A stretch of 64,000 nt of DNA from CAYMYN01 sp964394665 (GTDB taxonomy: Bacteria > Planctomycetota > UBA1135 > GCA-002686595), in assembly GCA_964394665.1 (NCBI GenBank), contig CAYMYN010000001.1, forward strand, positions 313,971-377,970, written 5' to 3'. This document shows positions 1 to 7,503 of the stretch, one piece after another (within the stretch, counting starts at the first letter, position 1; each line of letters opens with the position of its first letter). The position numbers were made by a program, and so were the translations under genes. The notes below the pieces were generated by a model. It did no database searches. It was not told where the DNA came from and saw only the letters and a program-made list of their open reading frames with translations.

Positions 1-687
1 CCAGTCCTTCCGCTGCATCTCGGCGAGCGGATCGCGAGCGCCGGTGTTCTCGATCGCGCTGAAGAGCTCCGCCGATCCACCATCGTCCTCCTCCCAGGCA
101 TCCGAGAGCGAGAACACCGCGACGGCGCTCGAACCCAGCATCTCGCGCGTCAGGCCTTCCTGGTCGAGGTCGAGCTCCTTCGCCAGCTCGGCATGGGTCG
201 GCTCGCGCCGCAGCTCGCCCGACAGTCGCAGGATGACCTTCCGGATACGCGCTGCCTTGATGCGAACCAGGCGCGGCACCCAGTCCTGGGAGCGAAGCTG
301 GTCGAGGATCGAACCGCGGATGCGGGTCATGCAGAAGGTCTTGAACTTCACCCCGCGTTCCTGGTCGAAGCGGCGGATCGAGTCCATCAGGCCGAGCACC
401 CCTGCGCTCACGAGATCGTCGACCTCGATCGAACGCGGCAGGGTCTGACTGAGCCGCACGGCGATGTGCTTCACGAGCGGGTAGTACGTCTCGATCAACC
501 GGTTGCGCAGGGCCTCCAAACGCGCCGGATCGCAATCCGGGTCCTCGGCCGCGCTGCGATAGAGCTGCCAGAGTTCCTCCGAGGAGAGGTGCATGTCGGA
601 CCCGTGGCCCTCGGTCTTCGCGTCTTGCGTCAGCACGGGGCGCGAGCCCTCGGACCCTACCTCGTCGAGTACCAGTTCAGATTGCAT
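1..687 (-). CDS. FliA/WhiG-type RNA polymerase sigma factor, cut by the window edge
   Basis: Only the first 229 codons are present; the 3' end lies beyond the left edge. The visible part has a variable N-terminus of about 50 residues and then sigma region 2 (ETYYPLVKHIA, the VDDLVSAGVLGLMDSI stretch, RFDQERGVKFKTF and RIRGSILDQLR) running into region 3 (REPTHAELAKEL). The phrase GxLGLMDSIxRFDxxxGxxFxTF is typical of the flagellar/sporulation-type FliA/WhiG group. The ATG at 687 is chosen because GGAGGT lies 7 bases upstream, inside the end of the EAL gene. The first 11 bases overlap that gene, so the two are probably translationally coupled. A role in motility gene expression is inferred from the family. 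Region 4 cannot be checked. Confidence 0.85.
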   Translation of the reverse strand, partial: MQSELVLDEVGSEGSRPVLTQDAKTEGHGSDMHLSSEELWQLYRSAAEDPDCDPARLEALRNRLIETYYPLVKHIAVRLSQTLPRSIEVDDLVSAGVLGLMDSIRRFDQERGVKFKTFCMTRIRGSILDQLRSQDWVPRLVRIKAARIRKVILRLSGELRREPTHAELAKELDLDQEGLTREMLGSSAVAVFSLSDAWEEDDGGSAELFSAIENTGARDPLAEMQRKDW

Positions 688-1519
688 GGATGCCACCTCC
701 GACCCACGCCCGGGTCGGCCGCCCTAGAAGGAACCCTTGGAAGACGTCGCAACCGAGGCCGAGCAGCGCTTCGAGTTCCGCGTCCTGCTCGACGCCCTCG
801 CAGATGCAGATGACGCCCCGCTCCTGGCACAGTTCGTCGATGAACCGGACCAGTCGCTGCTTGGTGCGATTCCGCTGGATGCCGCGGATCAGGGACATGT
901 CGAGCTTGACGGCGTCGACCTGCAGGTCGGCCAGCGACGCCAGCCCGTTCCGACCGGCTCCAAGGTCGTCCAGGGCGAAGCGGTACCCGGAGCGACGCAG
1001 GTCTTCCATGCGCGCGGAGACCGTGGAGGAGTCGGCGCGGCCCTCCCGCTCGGTCAGCTCGAAGACGACACGCTCCGCGAACGGAGCGAGCGGGTCTTCG
1101 TTGCGACGCAAGCCCTCGTCGAGCAGGTCCTGGGGCTCGAGATTCACGAACACCGGGACCCGGGCCGGCAGGGCCGGGATGTCGGCTGCGATGCGCGTCC
1201 GGATGGTCCTCGACAGCAAGCCCATCGCGCCCAGGCGGCGCGCTTGGCAAGCGAGATCGCACGGGAACCGATCCGCGCTGGCGTGGGAGCGGAGCAGGGC
1301 CTCGAATCCGACGAGCTCTCCGTCCGACCAGCGCAGGATCGGTTGGTAGGCCATCCAGCAGGTCTCGAGGCTCGGGACGAAGGACGTGAACGCCGCCACG
1401 GCGACCAGGTCGTCCACTCCACGCCCCGACAGTCGTTCGAGCCCGACGGCGTTCCGAGCGAGGTTCGCGAGCGAGGTGGGTTCTCGGAGGTCTTCCGATT
1501 CACAGAGGTAGGGGGTCAC
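677..1519 (-). CDS. EAL-domain cyclic-di-GMP phosphodiesterase
   Basis: This 280-residue protein is almost entirely an EAL domain, the fold that hydrolyses cyclic di-GMP to pGpG. Visible signature elements, in order, are AYQPIL, the EALLR metal-binding motif, FVNLEPQDL with the conserved Asn, FELTERE, the DDLGAG loop (usually DDFGTG), VKLDMSLI with the catalytic Lys region, CEGVE and FQGFLLGRP. All of the main acidic ligands appear present, so the enzyme is likely active. No receiver, PAS or GGDEF domain is attached. The GTG at 1519 is preferred because AGGAG lies 4 bases upstream and the domain starts soon after; an in-frame ATG at 1573 and longer extensions are possible. The stop overlaps the start of the FliA-type sigma gene by 11 bases, linking c-di-GMP turnover to that sigma factor. 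Confidence 0.85.
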   Translation of the reverse strand: MTPYLCESEDLREPTSLANLARNAVGLERLSGRGVDDLVAVAAFTSFVPSLETCWMAYQPILRWSDGELVGFEALLRSHASADRFPCDLACQARRLGAMGLLSRTIRTRIAADIPALPARVPVFVNLEPQDLLDEGLRRNEDPLAPFAERVVFELTEREGRADSSTVSARMEDLRRSGYRFALDDLGAGRNGLASLADLQVDAVKLDMSLIRGIQRNRTKQRLVRFIDELCQERGVICICEGVEQDAELEALLGLGCDVFQGFLLGRPTRAWVGGGIHAI

Positions 1520-2057
1520 CGGTCTCCTGCGGGGTGAGAGGGCAGCGGGTCGTGCGTTGGACGCACCTGCCATTGCAACCACCGATCCCGCTCCGGCCCC
1601 GGGCCGGTCGAGCTCGCCGCCGAGTCGCACGGGGCCCGAGTCGCTCTCCCCACCCCTTGTGTGCCTCGCGATCCCGTACCCGGCCCCGGGTAGGTACCGG
1701 CGCAAGGATTTTCTGTGGTCGGCCCGCGGCGGGCCGCGCGCACGCGCCCTATCGGTCGCGAGCCGGGCTGGAACGTCCTGTGACAGGCCGCGGCGATCGC
1801 CGGCCCAAGTCGGGCCGCGCCCGTGATTTAGGTCGGCCCGCGCCAATCCGGACCGCCCGTACGGAGCGTGTCAGGATCTCTACCTATCCCCCCGTCGAGA
1901 GCGGACCGCGGCGTGACTGCGCGCGGTCAATGGCGCCCCGGTCGGGCAACGCGAAGCGGTCCCAACCCCCGACGCACCCGACTCCCCCTCGCGCCCGTGC
2001 CTACGCTTGCCCTGCCCTGCCTTGCTTGCACAGAATGTCGCGAGGCGACGACGCCAC
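1520..2057. other. 538-base divergent intergenic region
   Basis: No convincing gene is seen between the EAL gene (leftward) and the PAS histidine kinase (rightward). The stretch is very GC-rich, with a short AT-richer patch near 1707-1717 and a TACCTA hexamer at 1881-1886 that could be a -10 for the rightward operon, leaving a leader of roughly 170 bases. No clear -35, sigma-54 or FliA-type promoter was recognised. The length suggests a long leader or regulatory sites, but nothing specific is supported. Confidence 0.3.
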
Positions 2058-3449
2058 ATGAACGGAGCTTCATTTCAGCGCATGGACATCCACCAGCTCG
2101 CCTTCGATGCCTCACCGGATGCCTTGCTCGTCGTAGACACCCAGGGCCGGATGCTGATGGTGAACGCGCAGGTCCAAGCGCAGTTCGGGTATGAACCGGA
2201 CGAGCTGCTGGGCCGGGAGATCGAGCTCCTGGTTCCCGATCGCATCCGCGGGCCGCACGTCCATCATCGCAACGCCTACATCGCCGATCCGCTGCCTCGA
2301 CCCATGGGCGCGAGCTTGGACCTGTTCGCGCGGCGCAAGGACGGCACCGAGTTCCCGGTCGACATCATGCTCAGCCCGCTGGGCACGGAAGGGATGCAGG
2401 CCGTCCTGTGCGTCGTCCGGGACGTGACGGAGCGCCGCAAGGCAGAAGAGAAGTTCCGCAGCTTGCTGGAATCCGCCCCGGATGCGATGGTGATCGCCGA
2501 CGAGGAGGGCCGGATCGTCCTGGCGAATGCCCAGGCCGAGACGATCTTCGGCTACTCGCGCTCGGAGCTCCTGCGGCAGAAGATCGAGATGCTGATCCCC
2601 GAGCGCTACCGCGCTCAGCACCCCGTGCACCGCAGCCGGTACTTCGCGAGTCCTGGGTTCCGACCCATGGGCGCCACCCTCGAGCTCTTCGGTCGGCGCC
2701 GAGACGGAAGCGAGTTCCCGGTCGAAGTCAGCCTGAGCCCATTGCACACCGAAGAGGGGATCCTCGTCTCGAGTGCCATTCGAGACATCAGCGACCGCAA
2801 GGAGGCGGATCGGCTCCTGGAGCTCCTGCGCGAGAAGGAGGTGCTGCTCAAGGAGGTTCACCACCGCGTCAAGAACAACCTGGCAGTGATCTCGAGCTTG
2901 TTCTACCTCCAGTCCACCTACACACAAGATCCTCGGGTCGACCAGGTGCTGCGCGAGGGACAAGCGCGGGTGAGGTGCATGGCTCAGGTGCACGAACGGC
3001 TCTACCGTTCCGACTCCTTGTCCTCGATCGACTTCGCCGACTATGCCACCGGGCTGTGCCAAGACCTGATCCGGACCTACTCACGGGACGGGGACCCGCC
3101 GCGCCTGCGCATGGAGGTTCAGCCCGTCCACCTCGGCCTCGACCTGGCCATCCCCTGCGGCCTGATCCTCAACGAGCTGATGACCAACTCCCTCGTACAT
3201 GGGCTCCCCGCAGGCCGATCGGGGGAGATCCTCGTCTCCCTGGAGGAGGACGATGCGCACTGTTGCGTCCTGCGCGTCGTGGATGACGGCGTCGGCATCG
3301 CGGACCTCTCGCTGGCGAAGCAGGCCGGATCCCTGGGCCTGAGGCTGATTCGCGCTCTTGCGCGACAACTCAAGGGCAGCTTCGAGCTGACCCACGCTGC
3401 TCCCGGGACGAGCGCGTGCTTGACCTTCCCGATCGCTGAAAGCCAATGA
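2058..3449 (+). CDS. PAS-PAS sensor histidine kinase (HisKA_2 type)
   Basis: This 463-residue soluble kinase has two PAS domains (about residues 12-125 and 133-255), a HisKA_2 dimerisation domain with the H-box LKEVHHRVKNNL near residue 268, and a C-terminal HATPase (N-box LNELMTNSLVHG, G1 box DDGVGI, then SLGLRLI). The two PAS domains are clearly duplicates of one another: both contain SPDA or APDA, FGY, a P-x-RP-MGA block, L(D/E)LF-RR and DG-EFPV. No membrane segment is seen, so the signal is probably cytoplasmic. The ATG at 2058 was chosen because the first PAS domain starts just after it; upstream the ribosome-binding site is weak, and ATG 2082 is an alternative. The stop overlaps the next gene by ATGA, giving a two-gene sensory operon. 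Confidence 0.82.
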   Translation: MNGASFQRMDIHQLAFDASPDALLVVDTQGRMLMVNAQVQAQFGYEPDELLGREIELLVPDRIRGPHVHHRNAYIADPLPRPMGASLDLFARRKDGTEFPVDIMLSPLGTEGMQAVLCVVRDVTERRKAEEKFRSLLESAPDAMVIADEEGRIVLANAQAETIFGYSRSELLRQKIEMLIPERYRAQHPVHRSRYFASPGFRPMGATLELFGRRRDGSEFPVEVSLSPLHTEEGILVSSAIRDISDRKEADRLLELLREKEVLLKEVHHRVKNNLAVISSLFYLQSTYTQDPRVDQVLREGQARVRCMAQVHERLYRSDSLSSIDFADYATGLCQDLIRTYSRDGDPPRLRMEVQPVHLGLDLAIPCGLILNELMTNSLVHGLPAGRSGEILVSLEEDDAHCCVLRVVDDGVGIADLSLAKQAGSLGLRLIRALARQLKGSFELTHAAPGTSACLTFPIAESQ

Positions 3450-4987
3450 ACAATCAGACTCTCACGAAACGCATCCTGGTGGTCGAGGACGAGGCGCTGC
3501 TCGCCGAGGAGTTGAGCGAACGCCTGCAACGCCTGGAATTCGCGGTCGTCGGGACGGAAGACACGGCGGAGGGCGCGGTCCGCAGCGCCGAACTCCACAG
3601 GCCGGACCTCGTGCTGATGGACATCCGCTTGAGCGGATCGCGTGACGGCATCCAGGCTGCGGACCGGATCTACCGCGAGCTGGACATCCCCGTCATCTAC
3701 CTGACGGCCCACTCGGACACGTCGACCCTCAAGCGCGCCCGAAGCACGTTCCCCTTCGGGTTCCTGCTCAAACCCCTGCAGGAGCGGGAGTTGTTGGCGG
3801 CGATCGAGATGGCCCTACAGCGCCACGCGATGGAGCGCCGCATCAAGGAGAGCGAGCTCAGGTACTCGACGATCCTGCGCAGCATCGGGGATGGGGTGAT
3901 CGCGACCGACCCGGAGCGGCGCGTCACCTTCATGAACGCCGTCGCCGAGGACCTGACCGGCTGGCCGCTCGAGCATGCCATGGGCAACGCGGTGCGCGAC
4001 GTGCTGCGGCTGAGCCCTCCCACGGGGCTCGACGTGGAGGAGCACCCCATCGACGTGGCCCTGCGGAGCCGCGCGATCGTGCAGGTGCACACCGCGTTCG
4101 CGATGATCGATCGTCTCGGACGCACGATTCCCATCGAGGACAGCGCCGCTCCCATCCTGGATCCCGCGGGGGTCGTCACCGGCGCCGTGGTCGCTTTCCG
4201 CGACTGCCGCGAGAAGCAGGCCAATCAAGAGGCGCTGCGGGAGGTGGAGGAGCGCCTGCGCCAGGCGGAGCGCCTGGAGGCCATCGGGCGCCTAGCGGGA
4301 GGCGTCGCCCACGACTTCAACAACATGCTGACGGTCATCATGGGCTGCTGCGAGATCCTCGAGACGCGCCTGCGCGGCAGGGACACCGAGACCGGGCTGC
4401 TGCAGGAGATCCTGGGGGCCGGCCGGCGAGCCGCCCTGCTCACGGAACGGCTCCTCGCCTTCAGCCAGCAGCGCATCCATCAGCGCCAGTTCGTCGACCT
4501 GCGGAACACGCTGCGGGAACTCCAGACTCTCCTGCGACGGATCGTCGGCGATGGCGTCCGAGTCGACCTCCACCTCGACGCGGGCCCGGTTCCCGTCCTC
4601 CTGGACGTCAGCCACTTCGAGCAGGCCCTCGTGAACCTGGCCACCAACGCCCGCGACGCCATGCAGCCGGACGGCGGGGTGCTCGAGTTCCGCGTCGAGT
4701 CCCGCACCCTGCCCCTCGATCCCATCCGACCGAACGACGTCCCGCCCGGGGACTACGCCGTCATCGTGGTGCGCGACACGGGTTGCGGAATGGATGAAGG
4801 GACGCTCGCGAGACTGTTCGAGCCCTTCTTCTCGACCAAGCCGAAGGGGCGCGGGGCGGGCCTCGGACTCGCGACGGTCTACGGGACCGTCAAGGAATCC
4901 GGCGGCTACATCCACGTGGAGAGCGAGCCCGGCCGGGGCACCACCTTCACCATCCACCTGCCGCTCGCGATGGAAACGGCCGGCTGA
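3446..4987 (+). CDS. Receiver-PAS-histidine kinase hybrid
   Basis: The 513-residue protein begins with a receiver domain (residues 8-120; phosphoacceptor D59 in LMDIRL, and the K of LLKPL). A PAS domain follows (about 140-250), then a NtrB-like HisKA domain with GGVAHDFNN (His289) and an HATPase (DTGCGM, LFEPFFSTK, GAGLGLATVYG). It has an N-terminal receiver but no output domain, so it resembles an intermediate in a phosphorelay in which the receiver modulates the kinase. It starts within the stop codon of the preceding PAS-PAS kinase (ATGA), and that kinase is the most likely donor to its receiver. This is inferred from operon structure. It converges on another REC-kinase gene 27 bases downstream. 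Confidence 0.83.
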   Translation: MNNQTLTKRILVVEDEALLAEELSERLQRLEFAVVGTEDTAEGAVRSAELHRPDLVLMDIRLSGSRDGIQAADRIYRELDIPVIYLTAHSDTSTLKRARSTFPFGFLLKPLQERELLAAIEMALQRHAMERRIKESELRYSTILRSIGDGVIATDPERRVTFMNAVAEDLTGWPLEHAMGNAVRDVLRLSPPTGLDVEEHPIDVALRSRAIVQVHTAFAMIDRLGRTIPIEDSAAPILDPAGVVTGAVVAFRDCREKQANQEALREVEERLRQAERLEAIGRLAGGVAHDFNNMLTVIMGCCEILETRLRGRDTETGLLQEILGAGRRAALLTERLLAFSQQRIHQRQFVDLRNTLRELQTLLRRIVGDGVRVDLHLDAGPVPVLLDVSHFEQALVNLATNARDAMQPDGGVLEFRVESRTLPLDPIRPNDVPPGDYAVIVVRDTGCGMDEGTLARLFEPFFSTKPKGRGAGLGLATVYGTVKESGGYIHVESEPGRGTTFTIHLPLAMETAG

Positions 4988-5014
4988 GCGCCGTGCCGCG
5001 GGACGACGGGCGGA

Positions 5015-6097
5015 TCAGGCCTCGACCGGCAGGACCACCCGGGCCGTCGCGCCCGCGGCAGGTAGACCGGTGAGCTCCAGGCGCCCCCCGGCGCGTACCA
5101 GGATGCGTGTGACGAGCGTCAAGCCCAGTCCCTTGCCTCGTCCGGCGCCGTGCTCGGGGTCCGGCGGCTCCATCCGGGCGAGCTCGCACGCCTGCTCCGA
5201 CGTGATCCCGCGACCGCGATCCCGCACCTCCAGGTAGACCCCCTCCTGGCACGGCCCGAGCTCGACCTCGACCTGCGTCCCCTGGCGCGAGTTCCCGAAG
5301 GCGTTCTCGACCAATTCCTCCGTCACCAGGGCCAGATCGTCCTCGGAGACTCGCGGGCACCCATCCCCCAGCGTCAGGCGCAGGTCGACCTCACGTTCCT
5401 GCTCCTGCGCGATGCGACGCGCGGTGCGCTCGACCGTCTTCACGGCGAGCTTCGCCCCGAGGGCCGGCGCGGGCTCCGGACCGGTCACGCGGTCCAGCTC
5501 GAGGATGCGGAGGTAGTTCCGCAACTTCCGATGGAGGCGCGCTCCGCTGCGGTGGATGCACTCGGCCAACTCGCGGACCTCCCCGCGGGGAAGCGCTTCG
5601 CCCTCCTGCATCAAGACCTCGCTCATCCCCATGATGCCCACCAAGGGCGTGAAGAACTCGTGGGGCAGGTTGGATCGCAGGGACGAGCGCAGCTCCTGGA
5701 GCACTCGGTTCTCCAAGCGCCAATGGACATCCGCCCGCGAGAGCCGCGCTTCGACGCAGCGTAGGAGCTCTGCCGCATCGAACGGCTTGGCGATGTAGTC
5801 GTCCGCACCCAGGTTCATCGCCGTGCGTTGACTGGTCGAACCCGTGTTTCCCGTGACGATCACGATCTGCCTGTGGGCGAGGTCCGGGTCGTCGCGGAAG
5901 GCCTGCACGACCTGATGACCGTCGAGCCCCGGCATGTGCACGTCGCAGAACGTGAGTTCCGGCAGGTGCTCGCGGGCCAGGGCGAGCCCGACGTCCCCGG
6001 TCCCCGCCTCGAGCGTCGCGTAGCCGGCCGAGGACAGGATGCGAACCATGAGCGAGCGGAGCTGCGACTCGTCGTCGATGATGAGGATGCGTTTCAT
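5015..6097 (-). CDS. Receiver-histidine kinase protein
   Basis: The protein has 360 residues. Residues 1-118 are a receiver (acidic pair DD at 8-9, phosphoacceptor D52 in FCDVHMPG, K in YIAKPF). A HisKA-type helical region follows with the H-box SNLPHEFFTPLVGIMG (His146), and then an HATPase (N-box EELVENAFGNS, G1 DRGRGI, G2 GKGLGLTLV). There is no membrane segment or sensor domain. The H-box has F and F where most kinases have L and R, which is an accepted variant in receiver-first kinases. It is transcribed toward the REC-PAS-kinase gene and is separated from it by 27 bases. The ATG at 6097 leads directly into the MKRILIIDDE receiver start. Confidence 0.82.
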   Translation of the reverse strand: MKRILIIDDESQLRSLMVRILSSAGYATLEAGTGDVGLALAREHLPELTFCDVHMPGLDGHQVVQAFRDDPDLAHRQIVIVTGNTGSTSQRTAMNLGADDYIAKPFDAAELLRCVEARLSRADVHWRLENRVLQELRSSLRSNLPHEFFTPLVGIMGMSEVLMQEGEALPRGEVRELAECIHRSGARLHRKLRNYLRILELDRVTGPEPAPALGAKLAVKTVERTARRIAQEQEREVDLRLTLGDGCPRVSEDDLALVTEELVENAFGNSRQGTQVEVELGPCQEGVYLEVRDRGRGITSEQACELARMEPPDPEHGAGRGKGLGLTLVTRILVRAGGRLELTGLPAAGATARVVLPVEA

Positions 6098-6461
6098 CGG
6101 CTGCTGGGGTGCGGGTTCCGGTTCGATCCTGCGAGTGGGGCGAGCTCACTACCGGATTCCGCGCGATCGCAGGCCCCCCGGGAGCGCCATGGTAGCGCGG
6201 ATCTCACCGGGTCCTCTTCCTCCCTGTCTTCGCGCGGAGGCGGCCCCCGTCCTGAGCGATCCTCGGGAACTGGACCACGCCACGGCCGGGCGAGGGACCG
6301 CGACGGGTGCCATCCGGTCGCGAGGCCGTGGCGGGCGGAGCGCGGATCCGATCCGCGCGCTTGCCCCGGGCCCTGTCCGCGGGGAAGCTCTGCCCGAGCG
6401 GGGACCGGCTTCGTGCTGCTCGCCGACGACCCCCCACGCCCGTCCCCCGCGCCTCTCTCCG
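6098..6461. other. 364-base divergent intergenic region
   Basis: This lies between the leftward REC-kinase gene and the rightward TIM-barrel gene. No credible coding region or RNA gene was recognised. A TAGTGA hexamer (complement of TCACTA at 6150-6155) might serve the leftward gene. The part next to the TIM-barrel gene is C-rich, without a Shine-Dalgarno sequence. Confidence 0.3.
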
Positions 6462-7379
6462 ATGCACCTCGATCGACGTTCCATCCTGGGCCTGGGCGCT
6501 GGCGCCCTGCTCGCGCCGACCCTGGCCCACGCCGCCGCGCTCCCCCGTCCGCGGGCCGCGCGCCGCGCGGGCGAGCCGCGACCCATCCGCAAGGCGGTCA
6601 AGCTGGAGATGGTCGCCGGGGACGCGCCGCTGGCGGACAAGTTCGCCCTACTGCGCGACCTGGGCTTCGACGGGGTCGAGGTCTCGAGCCCCAATTCGCT
6701 CGATCCGGAAGCGTTGCTCGCCGCGCGCGACGCCAGCGGGCTCGCGATCGCGGGCGTCGTCGATTCGGTGCACTGGAGTCAGCCGCTGAACCACCCCGAC
6801 CCCCAGGTCCGCCGGCGCGGACGCGAAGGGCTCGAGCGCGCGATCCGCGACGCGCACCTCTACGGCGGTCCGCACGTGTTGCTCGTGCCCGCCGTCGTGA
6901 ACGCCGGCATGCCCTACGAGGCCGCCTGGGAGCTCTCGCGGGCCGAGATCCGCCGCGTCCTGCCCTTGGCCGAGGAGCTCGGCGTCCAGATCGCTTTCGA
7001 GAACGTCTGGAACCACTTCCTGCTCTCGCCCCTCGAGGCCGCGCGGTACGTCGACTCGTTCCCGAGCAGCCGCGTGGGCTGGTACTTCGACGTGGGCAAC
7101 ATCGTGCTGCACGGTTGGCCCGAGCACTGGATCCGCACCCTCGGCGCGCGCATCTCGCGCATCGACGTCAAGGAGTACAGCCGTACTTTGGCGCGCGAGA
7201 AGGGCACCTGGGCCGGCTTCGGGGTCGAGTTGCTCGAGGGCGATTGCAACTGGCCGGCGGTGATGGGCGCCCTGGACGAGATCGGTTACGCGGGCTGGTT
7301 CGTGGCCGAGGTGTCCGGCGGCGACCGCGCCCGCCTGTCCGAGATCGCCAGCCGCATGGACCGCATCCTCGCCCTGTGA
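6462..7379 (+). CDS. Tat-exported sugar phosphate isomerase/epimerase-family TIM-barrel protein
   Basis: The 305-residue product starts MHLDRRSILGLGAGALLAP, a twin-arginine signal, and then shows the AP-endonuclease-2-like TIM barrel of the sugar phosphate isomerase/epimerase family. Candidate metal ligands are E in IAFENVWNH, D and N in YFDVGN, the IDVKEY strand and E in FVAEVSGG. Export via Tat fits a metal-binding enzyme folded before secretion, common for this family in planctomycetes. The substrate cannot be deduced; related proteins isomerise, epimerise or eliminate sugars and keto-sugars. The ATG at 6462 is chosen because it opens the Tat signal; longer in-frame starts lie in non-coding-looking sequence. 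No Shine-Dalgarno sequence is visible. Confidence 0.78.
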   Translation: MHLDRRSILGLGAGALLAPTLAHAAALPRPRAARRAGEPRPIRKAVKLEMVAGDAPLADKFALLRDLGFDGVEVSSPNSLDPEALLAARDASGLAIAGVVDSVHWSQPLNHPDPQVRRRGREGLERAIRDAHLYGGPHVLLVPAVVNAGMPYEAAWELSRAEIRRVLPLAEELGVQIAFENVWNHFLLSPLEAARYVDSFPSSRVGWYFDVGNIVLHGWPEHWIRTLGARISRIDVKEYSRTLAREKGTWAGFGVELLEGDCNWPAVMGALDEIGYAGWFVAEVSGGDRARLSEIASRMDRILAL

Positions 7380-7503
7380 GCGCCGGCGGGGGACGGATCC
7401 GGGGCGGCGCGGCCGTCCCCAGCCGCGGCCGAACCGCCGCCCCGGAAGGATGCGGGTAGGATCGGAGTGGGACGCCGCGCCCGAGCGGGCCCCACCCCCG
7501 ACC

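Noticed and set aside
1520..2057. FliA- or sigma-54-type promoter between the EAL and kinase genes
   Set aside because: No TAAA-N15-GCCGATAA-like or GG-N10-GC element with the expected spacing was found.
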